A DNA stretch of 64,000 nucleotides from Nonomuraea terrae (GTDB lineage: Bacteria > Actinomycetota > Actinomycetes > Streptosporangiales > Streptosporangiaceae): the NCBI RefSeq assembly GCF_004348995.1, contig NZ_SMKQ01000023.1, positions 1-64,000 of the forward strand, read 5' to 3'. The translations under genes and the position numbers were made by a program. This document shows positions 31,190-40,416 of this stretch, piece by piece (position 1 is the stretch's first letter; each line of letters starts with the position of its first letter). The notes below the pieces were generated by a model, which was not told the DNA's origin, searched no databases, and was given only the letters and a program-made list of their open reading frames with translations.

Positions 31190-32578
31190 TCAGATGGAGA
31201 CGCCGGGCTGCATGAGGCGGCGGGCGGCTTCGGTGATGGAGCCGGACAGGGACGGGTAGACGGCGAACGTGTGGGCGATTTGGTCGACGGTCAGGCGCTG
31301 CTGCACCGCGACCGACACGGCCAGGATCAGCTCGGACGCGCGCGGCGCCACCACCACCCCGCCGAGCACGATGCCGGTGTGGGGGCGGCAGAAGAGCTTG
31401 ACGAAGCCGTCGTTGAAGCCCTGCATCTTGGCCCGCGCGTTGGTCGCCAGCGGCAGCTTGACCACGTTGGCCTCGATCTCGCCCGCCTCGATCGCCCGCT
31501 GCGCGACGCCCACCGCCGCGATCTCCGGGTCGGTGAAGATGTTGGAGGCCACGGTGGACAGCCGCAGCGGCTGCACGGCCTCGCCCAGCGCGTGCCACAC
31601 CGCGATGCGCCCCTGCATGGCCGCCACGGAGGCGAGCATCAGCACGCCGGTGCAGTCGCCGGCCGCGTAGACGCCGGGCGCGGAGGTGCGCGAGACCTTG
31701 TCGACCTTGATGAAGCCGCCCCGGTCGAGCTGGACCCCGGCCTCTTCCAGGCCGATGCCGGAGGTGTTGGGCACCATGCCGACGGTCATCAGCGCGTGAG
31801 AGCCCTCGGCCGTGCGGCCGTCCTCCAGGGTCACCACCACGCCGTCGTCGGTGCGCTTGACGGACGACGCCCGCGAACGGCCCATGACGTTCATGCCGCG
31901 CCGCCGGTAGACCTCTTCGAGCACCTCCGCGCCGTCGGCGTCCTCGTTGGGCATCATGCGGTCGCGGCTGGAGACCAGCGTGACCTCCGCCCCCAGCGAC
32001 CGGTAGGCCCCGGCGAACTCCGCCCCGGTCACGCCCGAGCCGATCACGATCAGGTGCTCGGGCAGCTCCTCCAGGTCGTAGAGCTGACGCCAGTTGAGGA
32101 TGCGCTCCCCGTCGGGCTCGGCCCCGGGCAGCACGCGCGGCGTCGCGCCGGTGGCGATCAGCACCACGTCGGCCCGGATCGTACGGTCGCCCGCCCGCAC
32201 CACCTGCGGATCGACCAGCCGCCCGCGCGCCCTGACGATCTCGACGCCCTCGGCCTCGACCCGCGTCGCGATGTCGGCCGACTGAGCCTGCGCCAGCTCC
32301 TTGACCCGCTTGTTGACCAGCGGCAGATCGACCCCGACCGATCCGACGTCGCCGTCGGGCCCGCCGGTGAACGACACGCCCAGCGAGGCCGCGTCGAGCA
32401 GCGCCTGTTTGCGCACGGAGGTCGCGATCAGGGTCTTGGACGGCACGCAGTCGGTCAGCACGCAGGCCCCGCCGGGCCCGTCCTGCTCGACCAGCGTGAC
32501 TTGCGCGCCGAGTTGCGCCGCCACCAGCGCCGCCTCGTAGCCGCCGGGTCCGCCGCCAATGATCACGATCCTCGTCAC
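31190..32578 (-). CDS. lpdA: LpdA-type NAD(P)H-quinone dehydrogenase (lipoamide dehydrogenase family)
   Basis: A 462-residue flavoprotein disulfide reductase closely resembling Mycobacterium tuberculosis LpdA (ATGATPRVLPGAEPDGERIL, NWRQLYDLEELP, GSGVTGAEFAGAY, ALMTVGMVPNTSGIGL, VYAAGDCTG). FAD binds at GGGPGGYEAALVAA. Two cysteines in the CxxxxC spacing remain (Cys39, Cys44 in GGACVLTDCVPSK). The catalytic His-Glu dyad of true lipoamide dehydrogenases is replaced: HAHPTLSE becomes AVYPSLSG. Quinone reduction is therefore more likely than lipoamide turnover. The GTG start overlaps the stop of the double-AAA ATPase by four bases. Confidence 0.9.
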   Translation of the reverse strand: MTRIVIIGGGPGGYEAALVAAQLGAQVTLVEQDGPGGACVLTDCVPSKTLIATSVRKQALLDAASLGVSFTGGPDGDVGSVGVDLPLVNKRVKELAQAQSADIATRVEAEGVEIVRARGRLVDPQVVRAGDRTIRADVVLIATGATPRVLPGAEPDGERILNWRQLYDLEELPEHLIVIGSGVTGAEFAGAYRSLGAEVTLVSSRDRMMPNEDADGAEVLEEVYRRRGMNVMGRSRASSVKRTDDGVVVTLEDGRTAEGSHALMTVGMVPNTSGIGLEEAGVQLDRGGFIKVDKVSRTSAPGVYAAGDCTGVLMLASVAAMQGRIAVWHALGEAVQPLRLSTVASNIFTDPEIAAVGVAQRAIEAGEIEANVVKLPLATNARAKMQGFNDGFVKLFCRPHTGIVLGGVVVAPRASELILAVSVAVQQRLTVDQIAHTFAVYPSLSGSITEAARRLMQPGVSI

Positions 32579-34434
32579 GGTTTCATTGTCCCGTACATAC
32601 CGGACTGCACTGCAACCGGGCTGTGGCGGCTCCCGGCGGAGGTGAAGATCTCGATCCAGAAGCGCTGGCGCTCGTCACCCGCCCCCACCAGGTACGTCGC
32701 CTTCAGCTTGGGCGGCAGCAGGGGCGCGAGCCGGGCGACCACTTCACGGTGGGCGCGCAGTTGCGACAGCTCGGCGTTGGCCAGGACGCGGTGCACGACG
32801 TCGCTCGCGTCCGCGCCCTCGGGGCCGTCCTCGGCGGCCTCGCGCAGCCGCGCGGCCCAGCCGTCCACGTCGCCGGCCAGCTCGCGCAGTCCGGTCACCT
32901 GCCGGGAGGCCAGGCGGGCCGACAGGTCGGTGAGCGGCACGGGGGCGTACTCGCCGTCGCCCAGGTAGATCTTTCCCAGCTCCAGGGGCAGCCCGCGCCC
33001 GTGCAGCTTGACGAGCCGCTCCAGGGTGCGCTTGGTGATCCAGGCGCGGCCCTCGTCGTCGATGTCGTTCTTCCACCACTCCAGGACGGTCTCCGCCACC
33101 GGGCCGTACCGCTCGATCAGCCACTCGTTGGCCGGGATGTCCTCGGGCGTGATGTCCAGCGAGACGGTGAAGCGGGAGGCCTGGGCGACGGTGTTGCGGG
33201 CGACCAGGAGTTTGCGTCCGAGGTGGTACGGCGGGTTCTGGAGCGCCACCTGGGCCCGCAGCCCCTCGATGCGTCGCCCGGCCAGCGACCATTCCTGCGT
33301 GATCTCCATGAGCCTGGCGAAGGTGGACTTGTCCTTGGGCCGGTTGTACTCGTCCCAGACCACGGCCTTGGCCTCCTCGCCGGTGAAGACGCGGGCCATC
33401 AGGTTGTCGAGCGTGCCGTCCGGGGTGGGCACCGGGACGCACAGATCCTCGACGTTGGTCACGGGCAGGGAGAAGTAGACCGGGTCGCGGCCCAGTTCCT
33501 CGCGTACGACCTGCTTGACGACCTCGGTCTTGCCGCAGCCGGGCGGGCCCTGGATCAGCACCGCCCAGCGGCGCCGCAGGGCCTCGCGGACGACCGTGCG
33601 GACGGCGTCCGGCAGGTGCGCCGGGGCCGGAACGTCGGCACCCGCGCGGCGCAGCTCCTCGACCACGGCGGCCAGCACGTCGGGTGCCTGGTCAGGGCCG
33701 GGCGTGCCGTCCTGGCGGGGCACGGCGAGGCGCAGCCGGTCGCCGTTCACCAGCGGCAGGCCCCAGTGCGGCGGGAGGCCGGCCAGGGCGCAGTCGAGGA
33801 CGTGCTCCAGCGTGCGCGGGGACATCAGGCGGCGCAGGTCCGGCGGCAGCGTCGCCCACACCCGGAAGACGCCGGAGAGGTCGACGTCACCGAACTTGCG
33901 CGCGAGCGCGGCGCGCCACGCGGTGTCGGCCGCCGTCACCCGCAGGGTGGCCATCCGGTCGAGGATCGCGAGGTCGGAACGGCGGGCGGAGGTCTCGGTC
34001 AGCGACTCGTTGTCGGTGAGGAAGACGCCGACGCAGCCGAGCGCGCGCAGGTCGTGCTCGCCCAGCGTCCAGGAGCAGGCGATCTGCATGAGCTGGGCCT
34101 GGATGGTCTCGCCGGCCTGCAGGGAGTCGTCGATGAGCAGCACGAACGGGCGGCCCGGGCTGAGCTGACGCATGATCAGCTGGCGCAGGACCAGCTCGCC
34201 GTCCTGCCGTACGGGGGCGTTGACGAGGAGGTCGTCGGGCGTGAGGTTCGCGGCGGGCACGTAGACCAGACGGACGCCCTCCATGTTCTCCCGGACGTGG
34301 GTGAAGAAGGTGGCGGTCTTGCCGATGCCGTGCTCGCCGAAGACCTGGCCGGTGATGCCGAGGTCGATCATCGCGTCGATGAAGTCGGCGAGGGCGGAAC
34401 GCCTCGTCCGGCGGCCGGGCGGCTGCTGGTTCAC
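32575..34434 (-). CDS. Double AAA+ (MoxR-like) ATPase
   Basis: A 619-residue protein with two AAA modules. Module 1 has Walker A GEHGIGKT (33-40) and VLLIDDS as Walker B. Module 2 has GPPGCGKT (about 296-303), AVVWDEYNRPK and a following QNPPYHLGRK stretch typical of MoxR sensor regions. MoxR ATPases act as chaperones, usually with a VWA-domain partner; a metallopeptidase-VWA protein lies 3 kb away on the same strand. The GTG start at 34434 follows GGAGG by seven bases. It is divergent from the zinc-ribbon SDR gene and coupled to lpdA downstream. Confidence 0.82.
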   Translation of the reverse strand: MNQQPPGRRTRRSALADFIDAMIDLGITGQVFGEHGIGKTATFFTHVRENMEGVRLVYVPAANLTPDDLLVNAPVRQDGELVLRQLIMRQLSPGRPFVLLIDDSLQAGETIQAQLMQIACSWTLGEHDLRALGCVGVFLTDNESLTETSARRSDLAILDRMATLRVTAADTAWRAALARKFGDVDLSGVFRVWATLPPDLRRLMSPRTLEHVLDCALAGLPPHWGLPLVNGDRLRLAVPRQDGTPGPDQAPDVLAAVVEELRRAGADVPAPAHLPDAVRTVVREALRRRWAVLIQGPPGCGKTEVVKQVVREELGRDPVYFSLPVTNVEDLCVPVPTPDGTLDNLMARVFTGEEAKAVVWDEYNRPKDKSTFARLMEITQEWSLAGRRIEGLRAQVALQNPPYHLGRKLLVARNTVAQASRFTVSLDITPEDIPANEWLIERYGPVAETVLEWWKNDIDDEGRAWITKRTLERLVKLHGRGLPLELGKIYLGDGEYAPVPLTDLSARLASRQVTGLRELAGDVDGWAARLREAAEDGPEGADASDVVHRVLANAELSQLRAHREVVARLAPLLPPKLKATYLVGAGDERQRFWIEIFTSAGSRHSPVAVQSGMYGTMKP

Positions 34435-34521
34435 CTCGTGTCCTCCCCCTGGGACGTCGTGTGAGAGCCAGTACATCGGGGCCCGCCAGGAATATCATCC
34501 GATTTGCCGTTTAATACCGGC

Positions 34522-35868
34522 ATGCGTGAGGACGATCTCCGAGTATGCCTGCGGGTGCTCGCCGAGCTGGCCGAGGCTCCGCACGACGACCCCGATCTCG
34601 TACGCCTCCAGCACGCGGTCAGCGCCTTCACCAAGCGCACCCGGGAGAACGCACGGGCCAGGGAACGACGTCGGCGCGTGGACGAAGACGCCGCGGCCCT
34701 GGCGAGCCCCCGCCCGGCGCCCCGGACGGAGGCGGCCGAGTGCGCCGATGGTGCGCCGACGGCCCTCGTACGGTCCCCGGAAGCGGCCGTCGTGCCGCTC
34801 CCGGAGGGCACCGGCCGTCCGGTGCGGTGGCCGCTCGGCTCCGGCGACGGGCTGCGGCGGTGCTACGTGTGCAAGAGCCATTTCCGGGGCGTGGGCAGGC
34901 TGTGCCCGCCATGTGATGCCGAGAACCGGGCGCGCAGGCACGCCCGTGCCGACCTGTCCGGCAGGCGGGCCGTCGTCACCGGCGGCCGGGTGAAGGCCGG
35001 CTTCGAGCTGGTGCTGAAGCTGCTGCGGGACGGGGCCGCGGTGACCGCGCTCACCCGGTTCCCGCACGACGCGCGCCGCAGGTTCGCCGCCGTGCCCGAC
35101 AGCCCCGAGTGGGCCGGCCGGCTGACGGTCACCGGGATGGACCTGCGCGACGTCCCCGCCCTGCTGCGCTGGTGTGACGCGCAGGTGGACGCGGGCGAGC
35201 CGCTGGACATCCTGGTGAACCTCGCCGCCCAGACCGTGCGGCCTCCGGCGGAGTCGTACGCGGCGCTGCTGGCGGCCGAACGTGTCGCCGAACGGGCCGC
35301 CGAGCTGACCGCGGGGCCGAGCCTGGGGGCGAGCGCGGAGATCGCCGCCGTAAGAGACGTCTCGGGCCTGATCCCCGACCTGTCGCCGGTCAACTCCTGG
35401 ACCCGCCTGGTCGAGGACGTCGACCCGGTGGAGTTCCTGGAGGTGCAGCTGATCAACGTCACCGCGCCGTTCCTGCTGCTCGGCCGACTCCGCCCGCTGC
35501 TGGAGAGCTCGCCGCACCCCCGCAGGTACGTCGTGAACGTCTCGGCTGCCGAGGGCCAGTTCGACCGGCGGCACAAGGGCCCGGAGCACCCGCACACCAA
35601 CATGGCCAAGGCCGCGCTCAACATGCTCACCCGCACCAGCGCCGGCGAGCTGGCCGCCCACGGCGTCTACGTGACGAGCGTGGACCCCGGCTGGTTCTCC
35701 GACCAGCAGCCGGAGCCGGACCGCCGCCGCCGCGCCGCGGCCGGTTTCCGCCCGCCGCTGGACGACGTGGACGCGGCGGCCCGCGTGTACGACCCGATCG
35801 CGCGCGGCGAGGCCGGCGACCCGCCGTACGGGTGCCTGCTGAAGGACTACCGCGTCGCGCCCTGGTGA
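34522..35868 (+). CDS. Atypical SDR with N-terminal zinc ribbon
   Basis: A 448-residue protein. The first 110 residues are helical and charged. A CYVC and CPPC zinc ribbon follows at Cys114, 117, 128 and 131. Then comes a Rossmann SDR domain (RRAVVTGGRVKAGFELVLKL, ILVNLAAQT, VVNVSAAEGQF, AKAALNMLTRTSAGELAAHG, TSVDPGWFSD). The usual YxxxK reads TNMAK, so the catalytic Tyr is missing and the glycine motif is also altered. It may bind NAD(P) without classic dehydrogenase chemistry. It sits between the MoxR-like ATPase and the VWA operon on the opposite strand. The start could also be TTG at 34504; neither has a strong ribosome-binding site. Confidence 0.75.
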   Translation: MREDDLRVCLRVLAELAEAPHDDPDLVRLQHAVSAFTKRTRENARARERRRRVDEDAAALASPRPAPRTEAAECADGAPTALVRSPEAAVVPLPEGTGRPVRWPLGSGDGLRRCYVCKSHFRGVGRLCPPCDAENRARRHARADLSGRRAVVTGGRVKAGFELVLKLLRDGAAVTALTRFPHDARRRFAAVPDSPEWAGRLTVTGMDLRDVPALLRWCDAQVDAGEPLDILVNLAAQTVRPPAESYAALLAAERVAERAAELTAGPSLGASAEIAAVRDVSGLIPDLSPVNSWTRLVEDVDPVEFLEVQLINVTAPFLLLGRLRPLLESSPHPRRYVVNVSAAEGQFDRRHKGPEHPHTNMAKAALNMLTRTSAGELAAHGVYVTSVDPGWFSDQQPEPDRRRRAAAGFRPPLDDVDAAARVYDPIARGEAGDPPYGCLLKDYRVAPW

Positions 35869-35872
35869 CCGG

Positions 35873-37468
35873 TCAGGCGGCCACGGCGCCCGCGGTGACC
35901 AGCAGCTCGGGAAGGGTGCCGACGAAGCCGTCCTGCAGCAGCCGCAGCGCCACCATCCACGCCTCCGGCCGCCCGCCGAGGTTCTGGTGCACCAGCTCGG
36001 CCAGCCGGCGCAGCACCCGCGGATCCGGCAACGCCGCCGGGTCGGGGGCGAGCACGGCGTCCGGGGAGACCATGGACAGCACCTCGTCTGCCGACAGCTC
36101 GCGATGCCGCAGCGCGTCGGCCACCTGCCGCCCGTAGACGGCCGCGGCGTCCCAGTGCGCCCGCCGCAGGGGTGAGCGCAGCCGGCGGTGGGCGCCGTGG
36201 CCGGTCTCGTCGCAGAAGAACGGCCGCAGGACCACGTCGCCGTCCTTGCCGGTCAGCGTGCGAACCGCCGCCGTGCCGCGCAGCCCGGGAAGCCACAGCG
36301 ACTCCGCGTACGGCTCCAGGGCCTCGGCCGGGAGGATGGAGACGATCTGCTCGGCGGTCAGGGTGCCCATGACGAAGCCGTTGCCGGCCACCTTCACCGC
36401 GGCGGGCGCGCCGACCAGCGCCAGGCGCTCGCAGACGTCCGCGAGCAGCTCGGCGGTGGGTGCGGGGGCGAGCGGCGCGACATGGGGATGGTCGGCGACC
36501 GCGAGCCGGAGCAGCTCGTACGGCGTGTCGGGGCGCAGCGCCAGCAGCCGCGCCACCAGGTGGGGGAAGGGCCCGTCGCGCCGCCGCCGTTCCGGTTCGG
36601 CCGCCAGCAGGGCGGGCCAGTCGATCCGGGGCGCGCAGGGATGCCGGCGGTGGACGACCGAGCGCACCAGCGGCGCGGACGCCAGCGGGTCGCGGCCCGC
36701 CGCGTCGCCGAGTTCGGCCACCGAGGTGAGCCGTTCCGGCCGCCGCACCCGCTCGCTCAGCTCGCGCAGCCGGTCGGCGCCGTCCTGGCTGCGCAGCGCG
36801 GCCCGTACGTACGCGCCGACGCTCGGCTCCGACTCGTCCGGCCCCCAGCGGGCTTCGGGCAGCCGGTCCTCCTCCTCCAGCCGCCGCAGCTCGTACGAGC
36901 GGTGGGTGTCCAGCAACAACCGGCAGGCCCGTACGGCGCCGTGCGGCTCGGCGCCCCGGCCCAGCGTCCGCAGGGCGTGCGCGGCGACGTCGGGGTCGGA
37001 GGAGTGCAGCAGCGCGTTCAGCAGCCGCTCGGAGCCTGCCTGCTGCAGGACGTGCGCCGGGAGCGGGACGGGCGTGACTCCGTCGCGCCGGGAGGTCTGG
37101 CCGGCCAGCTGCCGCAGGACGTTGCGCGGCACGGCGGGCGAGAGGAAGAGCGCGCCGTTCACCTCGGGGTCGTCCAGGTCCAGCAGCCGGCCGAGCAGGC
37201 ACGACTTCGGGTCCAACAGCGCCGGATCGGACAGCAGGCCGGCGGGCGGGCGGCCGTCCCGCCGCAGGAACGCCTCGACGACCGTCAGGTTGAGCATTCC
37301 GTAGCTGGTGTGGGCCTGTGCGGTCAGGGGGTCGGCGAGCAGCGCGTCCAGCTCGCCGGGGGCGGCGAAGCGCAGCAGGCCCGCGGCGCAGGCGCGGATG
37401 TCGGCCGCCCTGACCCGGGCGACAGCGGCAAAAGTCACGGATCGACACCGTACGGGGTCGGAGATCAC
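35873..37468 (-). CDS. Helical repeat-like protein paired with metallopeptidase-VWA
   Basis: A 531-residue protein of unknown family, mostly leucine/alanine-rich helices, suggestive of a HEAT-like solenoid (LLHSSDPDVAAHALRTLG is a good unit). The C-terminal half has FVMGTLTAEQIVSILPAEAL, RPFFCDETGHG and EVLSMVSPDAVLA. The probable GTG start overlaps the stop of the upstream metallopeptidase-VWA gene (GTGA), so the two are translationally coupled. A later GTG start is possible. A scaffold or substrate-recognition role with the MoxR/VWA pair is inference. Confidence 0.6.
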   Translation of the reverse strand: MISDPVRCRSVTFAAVARVRAADIRACAAGLLRFAAPGELDALLADPLTAQAHTSYGMLNLTVVEAFLRRDGRPPAGLLSDPALLDPKSCLLGRLLDLDDPEVNGALFLSPAVPRNVLRQLAGQTSRRDGVTPVPLPAHVLQQAGSERLLNALLHSSDPDVAAHALRTLGRGAEPHGAVRACRLLLDTHRSYELRRLEEEDRLPEARWGPDESEPSVGAYVRAALRSQDGADRLRELSERVRRPERLTSVAELGDAAGRDPLASAPLVRSVVHRRHPCAPRIDWPALLAAEPERRRRDGPFPHLVARLLALRPDTPYELLRLAVADHPHVAPLAPAPTAELLADVCERLALVGAPAAVKVAGNGFVMGTLTAEQIVSILPAEALEPYAESLWLPGLRGTAAVRTLTGKDGDVVLRPFFCDETGHGAHRRLRSPLRRAHWDAAAVYGRQVADALRHRELSADEVLSMVSPDAVLAPDPAALPDPRVLRRLAELVHQNLGGRPEAWMVALRLLQDGFVGTLPELLVTAGAVAA

Positions 37469-38886
37469 ATCGCCAGCGCCGGGCGTACCCGGTGGCAGGC
37501 CATCGGCGGGTGATGCCGCTCGGGCCAGTCGTCGCCGCCGGGCGTGATCAGCCAGATCCACCGGTCGGGCATGGCGGGCGTGATCGGCGGAGCGTGCCCA
37601 TCGGTGAGCACGATCACCGCGTCGGGGTGCCCATCAAGGTGATCAGCCTGCCCGTCCGGCTGGTCGCGTACCCCGTGACGGCCCTCGACGTGGTCGCGGA
37701 CCGCGGCGAAGCTCGTGCCGCCCCCGCCGTACACCCTCTCACCCGGCCGGAACGGCATGACGACGGCGTCGAAGCTCAGCCAGTGCGCCTCCACCCCGTC
37801 GATCCGCCCGACCAGCTCGGTGAGCCACTCCACCACGCCGTCCGGCATCGACCCCGACGTGTCGAGGGCGATCACCAGCGTCTTGACCCGCTCCCGGCCG
37901 CGCCGGGCCAGCGTGGGTTCGTGGCCGAGCGCGGCCAGCACGGCGCCGCGCTTCTTCGGGTAGACCAGCCGCTCGCCGTCCCTCAGCTTGGAGCCGAGCA
38001 CGTCGACGAGCCACTGCTGCCACCATTCGACGCGGCGCGTGGCGACGGTGCGCCCGCGCAGCGCGTGCGCGCCGAGGTCGCCCCAGAGCCGGTCGGCGCG
38101 CGCCCCCGCGCCTTCGGTGCGGTCGAGCAGGTCCAGCAGCTCGCCGCGCGCCACGGCGTTGCCGCGCCTGGCGGCGATCAGCACGCTGCGCAGCACCTCG
38201 TTGCCGACGCGGTCGACGGTCTCCTGGTCGAGCCCGTCCATGAGCAGGTGGACGCAGGGCGGCTGCCGGGGCACGGGCGGATGGCGCATCCGGCGCAGCT
38301 CCCGGTAGACGATCATGTCGGTGGCGGCGAACTCCTCGTAGGGGAGCGCCGCCAGCCCCTGCTCCGCCAGGTCGGCCTGGTACGCCCGGTGCACCCTGGC
38401 CGGGTCGACGCCCACCGGCCGCCCGTCGATCACGGGAAGCCCGCGGGCGCGCAGCCGTACGAGCGCGACGTGGTTGATGGTCACCTCGCAGGCCAGGGTG
38501 AAGACGGGGTCGTCCAGCAGCTCCTGCTCGGCGAACAGGTGCCGCTGCACCAGGTGACGGGCCTCGTGGAAGAGGACGAACCGCACCCCTTCCAGGCCCA
38601 GCGCCACGAAGAAGCCGGGGTTGTAGAGCAGCAGGCACGTGCCGTCGCCGGAGGCCAGCACGGCCGCGGTGTCCACGGCCGTGGTCGGGACCTGGTGGTG
38701 ACACTTGCTGTAGATCCACGACGCGATCGCGCTGTGCGTCAGGCCGAGATCGAGCAGCGCCTGCTCCTTCAGCCGCCGCGCCCGCTCCACCGTCTCGGGA
38801 TCGGCCGGCCGCCACCGCTCCAGCGCGCGCCGGTCGGTCAGCTCGACGACCGGCGGCCTGGGCCTTCCCGTCTGTCCGTACGGCAT
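37465..38886 (-). CDS. Putative metallopeptidase with VWA-like domain (DUF2201 type)
   Basis: A 473-residue protein. The N-terminal half carries the zinc-peptidase motif HEARH (about 106-110, in VLFHEARHLVQRH) with a downstream ACEVTINH helix. The C-terminal half is a VWA-like domain with the metal site DTSGSMPDG (about 343) and VIVLTDGHAP. This domain order is that of the DUF2201 family, whose members are usually next to a MoxR-type AAA ATPase. The start at MPYGQTG was chosen; the long upstream frame runs through a neighbouring gene. It is coupled to the helical protein downstream. Confidence 0.82.
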   Translation of the reverse strand: MPYGQTGRPRPPVVELTDRRALERWRPADPETVERARRLKEQALLDLGLTHSAIASWIYSKCHHQVPTTAVDTAAVLASGDGTCLLLYNPGFFVALGLEGVRFVLFHEARHLVQRHLFAEQELLDDPVFTLACEVTINHVALVRLRARGLPVIDGRPVGVDPARVHRAYQADLAEQGLAALPYEEFAATDMIVYRELRRMRHPPVPRQPPCVHLLMDGLDQETVDRVGNEVLRSVLIAARRGNAVARGELLDLLDRTEGAGARADRLWGDLGAHALRGRTVATRRVEWWQQWLVDVLGSKLRDGERLVYPKKRGAVLAALGHEPTLARRGRERVKTLVIALDTSGSMPDGVVEWLTELVGRIDGVEAHWLSFDAVVMPFRPGERVYGGGGTSFAAVRDHVEGRHGVRDQPDGQADHLDGHPDAVIVLTDGHAPPITPAMPDRWIWLITPGGDDWPERHHPPMACHRVRPALAM

Positions 38887-39009
38887 GGAGCCAGCATGCC
38901 TGACCGTGGCATGACACGGCTTCGTACCGGGGGTGGAACGACTCGGCCGCGGGGCGTGACAGGATAGCGCGGTAGCTGGATGAGCGTCACCCGTCGAGAG
39001 GGGTGGATC

Positions 39010-39498
39010 GTGGCATGGCTTTCGCACTCGGGGAAGCCGAATGACCGCAGGCTTTACGCTGCTTACGGCTCCAACATGGATCCGGAGCAGATGGCCATGC
39101 GTGCGCCGCATTCTCCGATCTGGGGCGTGGGCTGGCTGCCCGGCTGGCGGCTGACGTTCGGCGGCTACGACTCGTCCTGGGAGGGCGCGGTCGCGACGAT
39201 CGTGGAGGATCCCAGCGAGCACGTGTTCGTGGTGCTCTACGACGTGCCCGAGTGGGAGGAGACCTCGCTCGACCAGTGGGAGGGCGCGGTGCGTGGCGCC
39301 TACCACAAGGTGCGGCTGCGTGTGCAGACGCTGGAGGGCGAGGTCGTGGCCTGGTTCTACGTGCTCGACGGCTATGAGGGCGGCCTGCCCTCGGCCCGCT
39401 ACCTCGGCTGCCTGGCCGAGGCGGCCGAGCGCGCCGGAGCCCCCGACGACTACGTCAAGGAGCTCAGGCAGCGCCCCTGCACGTCGTACGGCGGCTAG
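39010..39498 (+). CDS. Gamma-glutamylcyclotransferase-like protein
   Basis: A 162-residue GGCT-fold protein: YAAYGSNMDPEQM is the diagnostic substrate-loop motif, WLPGWRLTFGG and VFVVLYDVPEWE follow, and YLGCLAEAAERAG ends the fold. The family opens gamma-glutamyl compounds to give 5-oxoproline; the exact substrate is unknown. The GTG at 39010 has GAGAGGGG just upstream and is preferred over the ATG at 38980. Its stop overlaps the convergent APH gene by four bases. Confidence 0.85.
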   Translation: MAWLSHSGKPNDRRLYAAYGSNMDPEQMAMRAPHSPIWGVGWLPGWRLTFGGYDSSWEGAVATIVEDPSEHVFVVLYDVPEWEETSLDQWEGAVRGAYHKVRLRVQTLEGEVVAWFYVLDGYEGGLPSARYLGCLAEAAERAGAPDDYVKELRQRPCTSYGG

Positions 39499-40406
39499 AT
39501 CGGGTAACGCGTGGCGTCCGCGGTGAGCAGGTCCGCGAGGAAGGCCGCCTGCCGCGGGTCGTCCCAGTCGCCGACCTCGCCGCCGTGGACGGCCGTCCAC
39601 ACGCCCCACTCCAGCAGCATGTACGTCAGAGCGGCCGGCCACAGCGCCCGCTCCTGATCGGTCAGCCGCACGTGGGCGAGATAGGCGTCCCGGAAGGCGG
39701 CCCACTCCGTAGCGGAGAACGACCGCGCGGGGCCGCCCGGCAGGTCGTTGTGGAACAGCAGCACGGCCAGTGCCAGGTCGAGGAGCCGGGGCGCCCGTTC
39801 CCCGTTGTCGGGGTCGATCAGCACGGGCCCGGCCGCGCCGTACACGAGGTTGACGGCCTTGTGGTCCAGCGACACGTCGGCCGCGGGCAGGCCGGCGTCG
39901 CGGATCGCGGGCAGCGTGGTGGTCATGAACGACCACAACAGCGGCGCGAGCCGGCCGAGCACCTGCTCGCGCAGGTCCGGCCGGTAGGCGGTGAGCACCT
40001 TGTCGAGGCCCGCCACGTCCTCCTCGACCGACGCCGCGTCGTGGCCGGGCCACTCGAAGCCGGGCAGGCCGGTCGAGCCGTCGGGCGCCGCGTGCAGGCG
40101 TCCCAGCAGGTCTCCGGCGGCGCGGATGTCCGCCGGCGAGCCGTCGTAGGCGCGCCCGTCGATCCAGGGGTAGGCGACCCAGTCGTCCTCGCCGATCCGG
40201 TACGGCCCGGCCAGTGGCGTCACCACCGGCACGCCCGCGCCAGCGAGGTGGCGCACCCACCGGCCCATGGCCTCGGCCGAGTGGGTGCGTTTGACGGCGA
40301 CGGCCACTCCGCCGATCGCGCCGCGGAACACGGGGGCGTAGGGGTAGAAGGAGTCCTGCGGTTCGATGCCGAACCGCAGGAACACCTCCGAGTAGTCGTC
40401 AGTCAC
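39495..40406 (-). CDS. Aminoglycoside phosphotransferase-fold kinase
   Basis: A 303-residue APH-family protein. An N-lobe with GGVAVAVKRTHSAEAM holds the ATP-site lysine. The catalytic segment DVSLDHKAVNLVY differs from the usual HGDxxxxN but keeps Asp and Asn at the right spacing, and the metal loop is VLIDPDNGERAP. Such kinases phosphorylate aminoglycosides, homoserine, choline or other small molecules; the context does not choose. It is the downstream neighbour of the MFS transporter, 10 bases away, on the same strand. Confidence 0.8.
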   Translation of the reverse strand: MTDDYSEVFLRFGIEPQDSFYPYAPVFRGAIGGVAVAVKRTHSAEAMGRWVRHLAGAGVPVVTPLAGPYRIGEDDWVAYPWIDGRAYDGSPADIRAAGDLLGRLHAAPDGSTGLPGFEWPGHDAASVEEDVAGLDKVLTAYRPDLREQVLGRLAPLLWSFMTTTLPAIRDAGLPAADVSLDHKAVNLVYGAAGPVLIDPDNGERAPRLLDLALAVLLFHNDLPGGPARSFSATEWAAFRDAYLAHVRLTDQERALWPAALTYMLLEWGVWTAVHGGEVGDWDDPRQAAFLADLLTADATRYPI

Positions 40407-40416
40407 GAGCGGGACG

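Noticed and set aside
38887-40260. Long 5' extension of the metallopeptidase-VWA frame
   Set aside because: It runs antisense through the GGCT-like gene and through the APH-type gene in another frame, with low-complexity Arg/Gly content; the family start lies at 38886.
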